NCBI GenBank assembly: GCA_964507045.1
Contig: CAZDOO010000018.1
Coordinates: 1 to 64,000, forward strand
DNA: 64,000 bases
DNA from: UBA8199 sp964507045
GTDB taxonomy: Bacteria > Verrucomicrobiota > Verrucomicrobiia > Limisphaerales > UBA8199
Reading direction: 5' to 3'
Shown here: one piece after another, positions 56,076-64,000 of the stretch
Numbering within the stretch: the stretch's first letter is position 1
How the letters are laid out: each line of letters starts with the position of its first letter
The notes under the pieces: generated by a model
What the model saw: only the letters and a program-made list of their open reading frames with translations
What the model was told of the DNA's origin: nothing
Database searches by the model: none
Position numbers and translations under genes: made by a program

Positions 56076-57689
56076 TCAGCGGTCAGTGCCCGAATAGGAC
56101 AGGTTGAAGCTCTTGTTCACCACCGGAAAGTCGGGCACGATATTGCCGAGGATAGCCTCGCTTAGCGCGGGCCAGTTCTGCAACGACGGGTCCTTGATTT
56201 TGCAGCGGGCCAACCGGCCGCCCGGAGCCGTGCGGATCCAATGGAATATCTCCCCGCGCCAGCCTTCCGCGTAGCCCAGCGCGACGACATCGGGAGGCAG
56301 CGGGGGCAGGCTCGCCCGAATCGGGCCCGCAGGCAATGCGGCGATCAGCTGTTCGATGATGGAGAACGATTGCCGCACTTCGTCTATACGGACCTGCATC
56401 CGGCAGAGCACGTCACCTTCGCGGTAGACCGGCACCGTGAAGCTCACCTGGCCGTAAGCCGCGTGCGGGAAGTCGCGGCGCAGATCGTGATCGAATCCGG
56501 AGGCGCGACCCGCGATGCCGACCACGCCGAGGTCGCGGGCGGTTTCCGGCTTGAGGATGCCGGTGGTTTCGAGCCGGTCGCGCGTGGAAGAGGAATCGCG
56601 GACCAGGCTGACCAGCGACTCGAACTCAGGGCGAAGACCGGCCACGAAGCTGCGAATAGCTTCGACCTGGCTGGCGTTCCAATCATAACGAACCCCGCCG
56701 AGGGCAGCCATGCCGCGCAGCAGCCGATTGCCGGTGAGCTGTTCGTTCAGCCGTAACACGCGCTCCTTGAGCCGCAGCGCGTGGGTGTTGGCCACGACAA
56801 AGGCCACGTCGGTGGCGATGGCGCCGATGTCCCCAACATGGTTGTAAATGCGCTCCAGCTCCAGGCAGGTGGCGCGCAAGGCGCGCGCCCGGGGCGGCGC
56901 TTCCACACCGGCGGCGCGCTCGACAGCGTGGCAGAAGGCGGTGGCATGCGCGAAGCTGGAGTCGCCGGAAATGCTCTCCGCCAGTGTGACCCCATGCGCA
57001 ACCGGGAGGTTCTCAAAAAGCTTCTCGGTGCCCTTGTAAGTATAGAAGAGCCGAATCTGCAAATAGAGCACGGGCTCGCCCGCGACACTGAAGAGGAAGT
57101 GGCCGGGTTCAATAATGCCCGCATGCACCGGCCCCACGGGGACCTGGAAAACCCCTTCGCCCTCAACCTTCCGAAACTTATGCCGCTCGCCGGTGAAGGG
57201 CGGCAGCACAGCCTTCAGGTCGAAGTCCTTGCGCAGCGGATACACCTCGGGCCAATCGTCATGCAGCGCGCAGCGGCGAGGATTGGGGTGGCCTTCGAGT
57301 CGGATGCCGAAGAGATCCTGGATTTCACGCTCCTGCCAGTTGACGGCGGGCAAGGCGTTGGTGAGCGAGATGAATTGAGGCTGCGCCGCGGACACCGCCA
57401 CGCTCAGGATGAAAAACCCATGCGCCGCGTCGAGCGCGAACACGTAATACAGATGAAACGACCCGTCCTGCGCGCGGGCATCATCCGCAAACAGGCTGAT
57501 CAGCCGGGCATCCCACTTCTTGTAGAGCAGCGCGCAGACGCCGGGAATCAACTCCATCGGGGCCTGGAAATAGACCTCGTCGGGGCGGGCAACTTTCACG
57601 GGCTGGATGCGCGCTCCAAAGCGTTCGGTCAAGTCGCTCAGCACCGGCCCAAGACCGGGGAGAATCATCGCTGGGTCAACAGTGTTCAT
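56076..57689 (-). CDS. hyfG: NuoC-HycE fusion large subunit lacking NiFe ligands (Ehr-like)
   Basis: This 537-residue subunit has a NuoC-like domain (residues 1-170; EREIQDLFGIRLEGHPNPRR and PLRKDFD) fused to a NuoD/HycE-like domain (200-537). The position of HycE CGICGFAH is SGDSSFAH (241-248), and the position of DPCYSCTDR is NLSYSGTDR (529-537), so all four NiFe-binding cysteines are Ser, Ser, Ser and Gly. The chain ends at that Arg, where E. coli HycE is cut during maturation. The fold (FAHATAFCHAVERAAGVEAP; RASGFDHDLRRDFP) is otherwise intact. The ATG at 57689 follows GGGAGGCGGATTAT. Confidence 0.9.
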   Translation of the reverse strand: MNTVDPAMILPGLGPVLSDLTERFGARIQPVKVARPDEVYFQAPMELIPGVCALLYKKWDARLISLFADDARAQDGSFHLYYVFALDAAHGFFILSVAVSAAQPQFISLTNALPAVNWQEREIQDLFGIRLEGHPNPRRCALHDDWPEVYPLRKDFDLKAVLPPFTGERHKFRKVEGEGVFQVPVGPVHAGIIEPGHFLFSVAGEPVLYLQIRLFYTYKGTEKLFENLPVAHGVTLAESISGDSSFAHATAFCHAVERAAGVEAPPRARALRATCLELERIYNHVGDIGAIATDVAFVVANTHALRLKERVLRLNEQLTGNRLLRGMAALGGVRYDWNASQVEAIRSFVAGLRPEFESLVSLVRDSSSTRDRLETTGILKPETARDLGVVGIAGRASGFDHDLRRDFPHAAYGQVSFTVPVYREGDVLCRMQVRIDEVRQSFSIIEQLIAALPAGPIRASLPPLPPDVVALGYAEGWRGEIFHWIRTAPGGRLARCKIKDPSLQNWPALSEAILGNIVPDFPVVNKSFNLSYSGTDR

Positions 57690-57765
57690 ATAATCCGCCT
57701 CCCTGCCGCCGGGACTTGGCGTCCAACCCCCGAAGCACGGTGAACGGCTTGCGGCATCGCTGCGC

Positions 57766-59253
57766 TCATGGCGCGCCTCCAATAATGAGGGCTGACTGCT
57801 TGACGAGTTCCATAATGGATTTGGGCACCCAAAAGCCAAAGGCCAGGATTGCGGCGGCCACCAGCAGCATCGCCCCCAGCTGCCAGGGACACTCTCGCGC
57901 ACGGGGGGCGGTTTCCTGCACGGCCCCGAGATTCATCTTCGACATGTGCACCAGAAAGCCGACAAACACCGTCACCACGCCAAGGACGAAGAGCCCCGCC
58001 GCCCAACCATGGTCAGCCGCCAGCGCGGCGCTCAGCGCGGTGAATTCGCTCTGAAAGAGGCTGAAGGGAGGCGTGCCGGTCACCGCGAACGTCGCCAGCA
58101 GGAACAAGCCACCCGTCCACGGCAGCGTGTGAATGACGCCGTGCACCTTGCGGAAATACGGCGAGCCGAACTGTTGCTGCACGTTGCCCGCCGAAAAGAA
58201 CATGAGCGGCTTGCTGACCGCGTGGAAGAGCATGTGTAGCATAGCGCCGAGCGCGCCCAGCTTTCCGCCGAAGCCCAGCGCCGCCACCATGATGCCGGCG
58301 TGGTCTATGCTCGAATAGGCCAGCAGCCGCCGGAAGTTCCGCTGCACCAGCACGAAGGGCGCTGCCAGCAGAATGGAAAACACCCCAAAGCCAATCAGCA
58401 GCCGGCTCGGGAATTCATGGCCGAGGCACTTCTCGGCGAGCACATCGAAGCGCATAATGCTGTAGATGGCGCAGTTGATGAAGCCCGCGCCCAGCAATGT
58501 GGCCGCGGGCACCGGCGCTTCGGCGTAGGCATCCGGTTTCCACGTGTGCATCGGGGCCAATCCTGCCTTGGTGCCGTAGCCCAGCAGCACCATCACAAAG
58601 GCCAGGCGCATCGCGGTGGGGTTGAACTTATCCGCGATCTCGACCAGCACCGACCAACTCATCCCCTGCCCTGCGTGCTCTCCCAGGACGCCCACCGCGG
58701 AGGAGTAGGTGATCACGGTCCCGAACAAGGCCAGCGAAATGCCCACGCTGCCGATAATGATATACTTCCAGCCCGCCTCGAACGAAGTCTTCTGATTGTA
58801 GAAGGTGACCAGCAAGACCGACGCGAGGGTAGTGCTCTCAATCGCCACCCACATCACCCCGAGGTTGTCAGCCAGGGGCGCCAGGAGCATTGCGAACACG
58901 AACAGCGGTGTCAGCACATAGTAATGCCGTAGCTGCGCCTCTGTGATCCGACCGTCCTGCAGGTCGCGACGGAAGTAACCGACGGCATAGATCGCGCAGG
59001 AGAGCCCCACGAAAGCGGTCAGCCCGATCACCAGCGCGCTCAAGGCATCTGCTCGAAGAAATCCGCCCAGCGCGGTCACATGTCCGTCGCCTCCCTGACC
59101 GACCACCTCAACACCGAGCCGGGCGGCCAGCACCGCAACCATCGCGAACGCCAGCAGGTTCAGCTTTTCCCACGAAGCCCGCGACCGGGTCGCCAGGCAA
59201 AGCAAGCCCGCGAGCAGCGGCACCAAAAGGAGAAGCACGAGCACCGCACTCAT
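57766..59253 (-). CDS. hyfF: Antiporter-like membrane subunit HyfF, copy 2
   Basis: This 495-residue protein belongs to the Mrp/NuoL-M-N family, with about 14 membrane helices. It has MWVAIESTTLASVLLVTFYN (helix-5 glutamate), AGWKYIIIGSVGISLALFGT, LLGYGTKAGLAPMHTWKPDA (helix-7/8 lysine and histidine) and AYSSIDHAGIMVAALGFGGK. These residues form the proton or sodium channel in complex I. It overlaps the preceding HyfF gene by ATGA (59250-59253). The 76-nt gap to HyfG is the largest in the operon. Confidence 0.9.
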   Translation of the reverse strand: MSAVLVLLLLVPLLAGLLCLATRSRASWEKLNLLAFAMVAVLAARLGVEVVGQGGDGHVTALGGFLRADALSALVIGLTAFVGLSCAIYAVGYFRRDLQDGRITEAQLRHYYVLTPLFVFAMLLAPLADNLGVMWVAIESTTLASVLLVTFYNQKTSFEAGWKYIIIGSVGISLALFGTVITYSSAVGVLGEHAGQGMSWSVLVEIADKFNPTAMRLAFVMVLLGYGTKAGLAPMHTWKPDAYAEAPVPAATLLGAGFINCAIYSIMRFDVLAEKCLGHEFPSRLLIGFGVFSILLAAPFVLVQRNFRRLLAYSSIDHAGIMVAALGFGGKLGALGAMLHMLFHAVSKPLMFFSAGNVQQQFGSPYFRKVHGVIHTLPWTGGLFLLATFAVTGTPPFSLFQSEFTALSAALAADHGWAAGLFVLGVVTVFVGFLVHMSKMNLGAVQETAPRARECPWQLGAMLLVAAAILAFGFWVPKSIMELVKQSALIIGGAP

Positions 59254-60725
59254 GGCTGCCCTCCAATGATGTCCCTCGCGCGCTGCATCACCTCCAGCAG
59301 CGGCGCCGGGAGCCACACGCTGAAGACCGCCAATGTCCCAAGCAACAGGCCCATGGCGGGAAAGCCGTCGAAAACTGCCGCGTCGCTGGTCCGCGCGATC
59401 TTGGGCAGGCCCGGCAGGATGCGGGTCAGTTGATAGAGTATGCCGCAGAAGGCCGCGAGCAGCGCCGCCAGCACGAGCGTGCTCACGAAAGTGTGCCCCC
59501 CCGCAAAGCCGCCGCTCAAAATCGTCATCTCGCTAAAGAACAAGCCAAAGGGCGGCAGTCCCGTCGCTGAAGCTGCCGCCAGCGCCATGCAGACGGCAGT
59601 GACGGGCAGCAGCTTCGCCATGCCCAACCCAATCAGCCGCATCTGCAACGTGTGGCAGGTTTGGTGAATATTGCCCGCGGCGAAAAAGAGCATCGGCTTC
59701 GTGAGCGCGTGATACCCCATGTGCAGCAGCGCGCCAAAGATGGTGACGGGCGTGTTCAGGCCGATGCCGACGCAGATCAATCCGACATGTTCGAGGCTCG
59801 AATAGGCCAGGAGACGCTTGAGGTTGTTCTGCACCAGGATGAAGGGGGCGGCCAGGAACATGGACCCCAGCCCAAACACTAACAGCATCGTCCGGCTGAA
59901 CGACGAGCCCAGGCAAGCGGTGGTGAGAATGTGAAAGCGCAGGAGGGCGTACAGAGCGACCTTCAGCGAGACGCCCGAAAGCATGGCGCTGGTGGGGGAC
60001 GGAGCTTCGCTATGCGCATCCGGCAGCCAGGTGTGCATCGGGGCCAGCCCGGCCTTGGTGCCATAGCCCACCAGCACGAATACAAAGGCCAGCTTAACCA
60101 TTCGAGGGTCGAGTTGCCCGGCCACGGACATCATGTCCGACCAATTGAAACTGGGCAGCGACCCAGACCGATGCGCCGAGGCCGCATAGGTAAAAACGGT
60201 GCCAAAGAGCGCCAGCGCCAGGCCGAGGCTTCCCAGGATCACATACTTCCAGGCCGCTTCGAGCGAGGTGTTCCGGTTATACAAGGCCACCAGCAGGACC
60301 GAGGAGAGCGCGGTGGCCTCCAGCGCGAACCACATCACCCCCAGGTTGTTGGCCAGCACCACCAAAAACATGCCGGTGGTGAAGAGTGGGGTGAGCACGA
60401 AGTACTCCTTCACCCGACCCGCTGTCACCGTCCCAGCCGCCAGATCGCGGCGAAAATAGCGCCCTGCGTAGAGCGAGCTCCCAAGCGAGACTGCCGAGAT
60501 CAGCAGAACCATCCAGGCACTTAGCGCATCGGCCCGGAAGAACCCGTCCCACTCCGTGACAACGTGTGGCGGCGCGTGCACCCGCTGCAACAACCGCACG
60601 CCCAACGCGACGGTGATCCCGAAGCCGGCCACGTTCAGCCACTCCATGAGCCGGCGCGATCGTGCCACCAGGCAGAGCAAAGCGGCAGCCGCGGGCACCA
60701 TCAGGATGGAGGCAAGCAGCGTCAT
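59250..60725 (-). CDS. hyfF: Antiporter-like membrane subunit HyfF, copy 1
   Basis: This 491-residue polytopic protein is a paralogue of the next gene, with VMWFALEATALSSVLLVALY, AAWKYVILGSLGLALALFGT, VGYGTKAGLAPMHTWLPDAH and SSLEHVGLICVGIGLN. The channel glutamate, lysines and histidine are present. Hydrogenase-4 operons normally have HyfB, HyfD and HyfF as antiporter-like subunits; here two HyfF-like proteins stand in tandem. It overlaps HyfE by ATGA (60722-60725) and the second copy by ATGA. Confidence 0.9.
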   Translation of the reverse strand: MTLLASILMVPAAAALLCLVARSRRLMEWLNVAGFGITVALGVRLLQRVHAPPHVVTEWDGFFRADALSAWMVLLISAVSLGSSLYAGRYFRRDLAAGTVTAGRVKEYFVLTPLFTTGMFLVVLANNLGVMWFALEATALSSVLLVALYNRNTSLEAAWKYVILGSLGLALALFGTVFTYAASAHRSGSLPSFNWSDMMSVAGQLDPRMVKLAFVFVLVGYGTKAGLAPMHTWLPDAHSEAPSPTSAMLSGVSLKVALYALLRFHILTTACLGSSFSRTMLLVFGLGSMFLAAPFILVQNNLKRLLAYSSLEHVGLICVGIGLNTPVTIFGALLHMGYHALTKPMLFFAAGNIHQTCHTLQMRLIGLGMAKLLPVTAVCMALAAASATGLPPFGLFFSEMTILSGGFAGGHTFVSTLVLAALLAAFCGILYQLTRILPGLPKIARTSDAAVFDGFPAMGLLLGTLAVFSVWLPAPLLEVMQRARDIIGGQP

Positions 60726-61390
60726 CCTTTCAACTGGCTCAACTTGCCGACATCCATGGACGCAAAGTTTTCGCGGATACGATAGACCAAAATCCCCAGC
60801 ACCATCACGGCCACCATCACGTCAAAGAAGATGCCCAGTTCCACCACCAACGGCATGCCATAGGTGGTCAGGGCGACTGCCGCCAGCATCACGCCGTTCT
60901 CCACCGTCAACAGCGCCAGCACCTGTGTGATGGCCTTGCGCCGGTTGAACATCAGGAAGAATCCGGTCAGCAGGAGCGTAATGGCGATGCCCAGCGTGTT
61001 ATTGCCGAGCCGCTCGAGGGAGGTAAAGGGCCGCGCGACGACGTAGCCCAGGAGGGTGAAACCGCCGCACAGCAGCATCGAAGCCGTCGAATTGAGCAGC
61101 GGCTCAATCTCCTGGTGAATCTGAATGCGCCGGACCAGCCGGTTCAACAGCCACGGCAGAAAGAACACTTTCCCCACCAGGGTCAAGCCCGCGACCCAAT
61201 ACACGTGCGTGGCGCTGTGGAAGAAGGCAATGATCGCGGCGATGGCCGCCAGCATGAGCGATTGGAGCGCGAACAGCCGAATGTTGGTGAGCAACATCCC
61301 CTGCACCACCATCAACAGTTGGATGACCAGCATTCCCGCAGCCAGCAGGGTGATCCATTGCGAGGCAAGTTCGGATTGTACAGGGTTCAT
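60722..61390 (-). CDS. hyfE: Hydrogenase-4 component E-like membrane protein
   Basis: This 222-residue protein has about six or seven membrane helices and corresponds to HyfE (NuoK-like, extended): LLAAGMLVIQLLMVVQGMLL, FALQSLMLAAIAAIIAFFHS, QVLALLTVENGVMLAAVALT with the buried glutamate, and LGIFFDVMVAVMVLGILVYR. It starts 1 nt after the HyfC stop and overlaps HyfF copy 1 by 4 nt. Confidence 0.88.
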   Translation of the reverse strand: MNPVQSELASQWITLLAAGMLVIQLLMVVQGMLLTNIRLFALQSLMLAAIAAIIAFFHSATHVYWVAGLTLVGKVFFLPWLLNRLVRRIQIHQEIEPLLNSTASMLLCGGFTLLGYVVARPFTSLERLGNNTLGIAITLLLTGFFLMFNRRKAITQVLALLTVENGVMLAAVALTTYGMPLVVELGIFFDVMVAVMVLGILVYRIRENFASMDVGKLSQLKG

Positions 61391-61391
61391 A

Positions 61392-62333
61392 TTACCGGAA
61401 CAGGAACGTCGAGAGCAGCGCCAGGGTGGCCAGAATGAAGGCGGCGCTTAGCAAATCCGGCACGCGGAACAGCCGCAGCTTCGCGTTGGTTGTCTCCACC
61501 AAAACCACGGCGCCAGCCAAGGCGAGCAGCTTGGCCACAAACCAGAGCAGCGATGGCCCCAACGACGACACGCTCAGGTCGGTCGCGATGCCCAACGGAA
61601 AGAAGATGTTCACCAGCAGCGCCATCAGGACGAGCTGTTTGACCGAGGCGCTCCACTCGATCAGCGCCAGGTACCGGCCCGAGTATTCGAGAATCATCGC
61701 CTCGTGAATCATCGTCAGCTCCAGGTGGGTTGCCGGGTTATCCACCGGGATACGGCCTGTCTCGGCCAGCAGCACAATAAACAGGGCCGCAAATGCCAGC
61801 ACATGCGCAGGATTGAGCAACTGCCACGTCGGACCTTGCGCGGCCAACAACATCTGGCTGAGGTTGGTGGAACCGGCTGTGATGGCCACGGTAAAGATGG
61901 CCAGCATCAGCGCCGGCTCTGCGACGGCGGCGATGGTCATTTCACGGCTGCTGCCCATTCCCCCAAACGCGCTGCCCGGATCCAGTCCGCCTAACGCCAG
62001 GAAGAAACGCCCCAGCGCCAGCAAGCCGACGAAGGCCAATGCGCCGCCGAACAGGCTCAACGGCGCGGAAACGCTCACCAGCGGCAGCATCAGACCGGCC
62101 AGCAACGTGGAGACGAACAGCACGTAAGGCATCACCCGAAATATCCAGGACGCGTGCTCGGAAATGACCATGTCCTTGCGCAGGAACTTCAACAGGTCCA
62201 AGTACGGCTGCCACACGCGCGGCCCGCGGCGGCTCTGCAGCTTCGCCTTCCAATTCCGGATGCAGCCGCTAAGCAGAGGCGCCAGCGCCAGGAGCAGAAT
62301 CGTTTGCAGCAGGATGGCGAGAAGGGTGCTCAT
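61392..62333 (-). CDS. hyfC: HyfC/NuoH-like membrane subunit
   Basis: This 313-residue protein has about eight membrane helices and is the membrane anchor next to the hydrophilic arm (HyfC, HycD, NuoH family). Features include LSGCIRNWKAKLQSRRGPRV, PYLDLLKFLRKDMVISEHAS, the acidic stretch LLAETGRIPVDNPATHLELT and MIHEAMILEYSGRYLALIEW. The AETGRIPVDNPATHLELT segment forms the quinone/ferredoxin-coupling surface in relatives. It overlaps HyfB by ATGA (62330-62333). Confidence 0.93.
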   Translation of the reverse strand: MSTLLAILLQTILLLALAPLLSGCIRNWKAKLQSRRGPRVWQPYLDLLKFLRKDMVISEHASWIFRVMPYVLFVSTLLAGLMLPLVSVSAPLSLFGGALAFVGLLALGRFFLALGGLDPGSAFGGMGSSREMTIAAVAEPALMLAIFTVAITAGSTNLSQMLLAAQGPTWQLLNPAHVLAFAALFIVLLAETGRIPVDNPATHLELTMIHEAMILEYSGRYLALIEWSASVKQLVLMALLVNIFFPLGIATDLSVSSLGPSLLWFVAKLLALAGAVVLVETTNAKLRLFRVPDLLSAAFILATLALLSTFLFR

Positions 62334-64000
62334 AGCGCAAACAGCAGCAACAGCAGCAGTGTGATGAAGATGTAGATGAGATAGGCCTGGATGCTGCCGG
62401 CCTGCAACCCGCGCATTCGCCGGGAAAGGCGCAGAATGCCGCGGTTCAAGGGCCGGTAGATGCGCGTGACGAATGCTTCCTCAATGTGACTCTCAAAGCG
62501 AAGGGTTTTGGCAAAGTATGGCGAGTAGTCGTACTCGCGCTGCACCTCCCGCCGGGGGCGGAACAGCGCCTTGAAGATCATCCGGATCGGCTTGGAGAAG
62601 CCCGTGGCGGTGTATTCCATGTTCGGCGTCAGACCCTTCAGGCCGCAATCCCAAGTGGGCCCGATGCGCACCCGCGCCCGGCGGCCGAAGAGCAACCACA
62701 GCACCAGCGGTATCGGCAGCAGGCAAATCCCCATCAAAGCAATGCCCGCCGTCGAGACGGTGCCCCCCAGCTCCTTGGTGTTGCCCAGCACCCAGCCGTC
62801 GCCCCGGATAAGGTAGGCCGGCAGCGGTTGGCCGACGAGCTGCTGCGTGATCGGGTCAAACAGCGTCAAGAACAGGGTGGGGAACAGTCCTAGAAATACG
62901 CACGCCGCCGTCAGCAGCCCCATGCCGATAACCATGGTCGGCGAGGCCTCATGCGCCTGGGCCGCGTGCTCGCTTCGCGGTTGCGCCAGGAACGTGATGC
63001 CAAACGCCTTCACAAAGCAGGCCGCCGCCAGCGCGCCCGTCAACGCCAGCATGGCGCCGCTCAAGGGAAACATCAGCCGCACCAGGCTCCCGGTCGTGCC
63101 GAACCCCTGCAACAAAGACTGGTAAGTGAGCCACTCGCTCACAAAGCCATTGAGCGGCGGCAAAGCTGAGATCGCCACCGCTCCGATCAGGAAACAAAAG
63201 GCGGTCTTGGGCATCCGTTTGATCAACCCGCCCATCTCCTCCATGTTGCGCGTGTGGGTCGCGTGCAGAATGGCCCCCGACCCCAGGAACAGCAGCGCCT
63301 TGAAGATCGCGTGGTTGATCGTGTGATACAGCCCCGCGATCAGCGCCAGCGTTGCCAGCACCGGATGATTTGTGTGCAGGAACATCAGGGCCGCGCCCAA
63401 GCCCATCAGGATGATGCCGATGTTCTCGATGCTGTGATACGCCAGCAGCCGCTTCAGGTCGTGTTCCATCAGGGCGTAGAGCACTCCCAGCACCGCGGAG
63501 ATGGTCCCGATCGTCAGGATTGTCACGCCCCACCAGTTCGGCGGCGTCCCCATGAAGTCAAACAGCACGCGCGTCAGGCCATAAATGCCGGTCTTGATGA
63601 GCACCCCCGAGAGCAAGGCCGAGACGTTGCTGGGTGCAACTGGATGGGCCTCGGGCAGCCAGATGTGAAGCGGCACGATGCCCGCCTTCACGCCGAAGCC
63701 AAACAGGAACAGCAAAAACGCCGCGTCGCGCCGGCCCGGGGATAACTTGTCCCCCAGCGCGCGGAAGGTGTCGAAGCTGTAATCACCCGGGCTTACGCCC
63801 CCAGCCGCCTGAAACAACAGCAGGAAGCCAAGGATCAGGCAGCCCGTGCCGATGTGCGACATAACGAAATACAGCACGCCCGCGTTGCGCGCCTCGGCCT
63901 TCTCATGCTCGAAGCTGACCAGGCAATAGGCCGTCAGCGCCATGATCTCCCACGCGATGAGGAAGAAGAACGCGTTCGACGCAATGAACACCAACGTCGT
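62330..64000 (-). CDS. hyfB: HyfB-like antiporter subunit, 5' end beyond the window
   Basis: At least 556 residues are visible; the frame runs off the right edge, so about 110-130 N-terminal residues are missing. It has AFFFLIAWEIMALTAYCLVS, FGFGVKAGIVPLHIWLPEAH, LLAYHSIENIGIILMGLGAA and AIFKALLFLGSGAILHATHT, the Mrp/NuoL-family channel helices. The C-terminal tail (MEYTATGFSKPIRMIFKALF; FVTRIYRPLNRGILRLSRRM) is typical of HyfB/HycC. It is the first visible gene of the operon. Confidence 0.92.
   Translation of the reverse strand, partial: TTLVFIASNAFFFLIAWEIMALTAYCLVSFEHEKAEARNAGVLYFVMSHIGTGCLILGFLLLFQAAGGVSPGDYSFDTFRALGDKLSPGRRDAAFLLFLFGFGVKAGIVPLHIWLPEAHPVAPSNVSALLSGVLIKTGIYGLTRVLFDFMGTPPNWWGVTILTIGTISAVLGVLYALMEHDLKRLLAYHSIENIGIILMGLGAALMFLHTNHPVLATLALIAGLYHTINHAIFKALLFLGSGAILHATHTRNMEEMGGLIKRMPKTAFCFLIGAVAISALPPLNGFVSEWLTYQSLLQGFGTTGSLVRLMFPLSGAMLALTGALAAACFVKAFGITFLAQPRSEHAAQAHEASPTMVIGMGLLTAACVFLGLFPTLFLTLFDPITQQLVGQPLPAYLIRGDGWVLGNTKELGGTVSTAGIALMGICLLPIPLVLWLLFGRRARVRIGPTWDCGLKGLTPNMEYTATGFSKPIRMIFKALFRPRREVQREYDYSPYFAKTLRFESHIEEAFVTRIYRPLNRGILRLSRRMRGLQAGSIQAYLIYIFITLLLLLLFAL

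Noticed and set aside
55223..64000. Functional NiFe hydrogenase-4 / formate hydrogenlyase
   Set aside because: All four NiFe-binding cysteines are missing in the large subunit.

Overview
The window looks like a chromosomal segment of a GC-rich Verrucomicrobiota bacterium, probably of the Pedosphaera/Limisphaera side of the phylum. The evidence is the gene mix: several PEP-CTERM secreted proteins, three Tat-exported Gfo/Idh/MocA oxidoreductases, a prepilin-like protein with an FTLTE cleavage site, a large propeller sensor kinase, PQQ-type beta-propeller and beta-helix surface proteins, and B12-dependent ribonucleotide reductase. The taxonomic call is an inference from protein style; no rRNA or tRNA gene was seen.

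Layout: 1-4000 holds a CaCA-type cation exchanger, REP-like repeats, an orphan double-CXXCG immunity-type gene enclosed by a perfect 56-bp direct repeat, and about 1.5 kb of gene-poor DNA with a truncated gene start and a large perfect palindrome. 4-11 kb has a WYL regulator, a DUF1254 protein and a leftward exopolysaccharide export trio (outer-membrane barrel, Wza-like exporter, Wzc-like tyrosine kinase). 11-16 kb has a beta-helix surface protein overlapping an M64-type metallopeptidase, then a PEP-CTERM protein. 16-32 kb is mostly housekeeping: TPR protein, nrdJ, der, a serine hydrolase, a PQQ-propeller protein, a 3-methyladenine glycosylase, RNase R, signal peptidase I and a rhomboid protease. 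32-48 kb is polysaccharide/surface metabolism and signalling: three Gfo/Idh/MocA enzymes, prepilin-like protein, sensor kinase plus response regulator followed by a glycoside-hydrolase-like protein, an acyltransferase-like membrane protein and two more PEP-CTERM proteins. 49-55 kb carries a lytic transglycosylase, a one-chain xanthine dehydrogenase-type molybdoenzyme and a Phd/VapC-type toxin-antitoxin pair.

The most interesting system is the leftward operon 55223-64000 (first gene cut by the window edge). It encodes a membrane-bound, hydrogenase-4/complex-I-like complex: HyfB, HyfC, HyfE, two tandem HyfF paralogues, a NuoC-HycE fusion (HyfG) and a ferredoxin-NuoB fusion (HyfI). All four cysteines that bind the NiFe centre in HycE-type large subunits are Ser/Gly here, and the protein ends at the arginine after which E. 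coli HycE is proteolytically matured. In HyfI all four ligands of one ferredoxin cluster are lost while all four of the other are kept. This resembles the poorly characterised Ehr ('energy-converting hydrogenase related') group and predicts an ion-pumping redox complex that does not make or use H2 at a NiFe site.

A second unexplained feature is a family of three large perfect palindromes (near 3.4, 16.5 and 48.9 kb). Their arms are built from 11-bp units (WWACGGTGAGG), their tips differ but stay self-complementary, and two of them share a homologous flank of about 100 bp. They look like a dispersed structured repeat not tied to any gene in the window.
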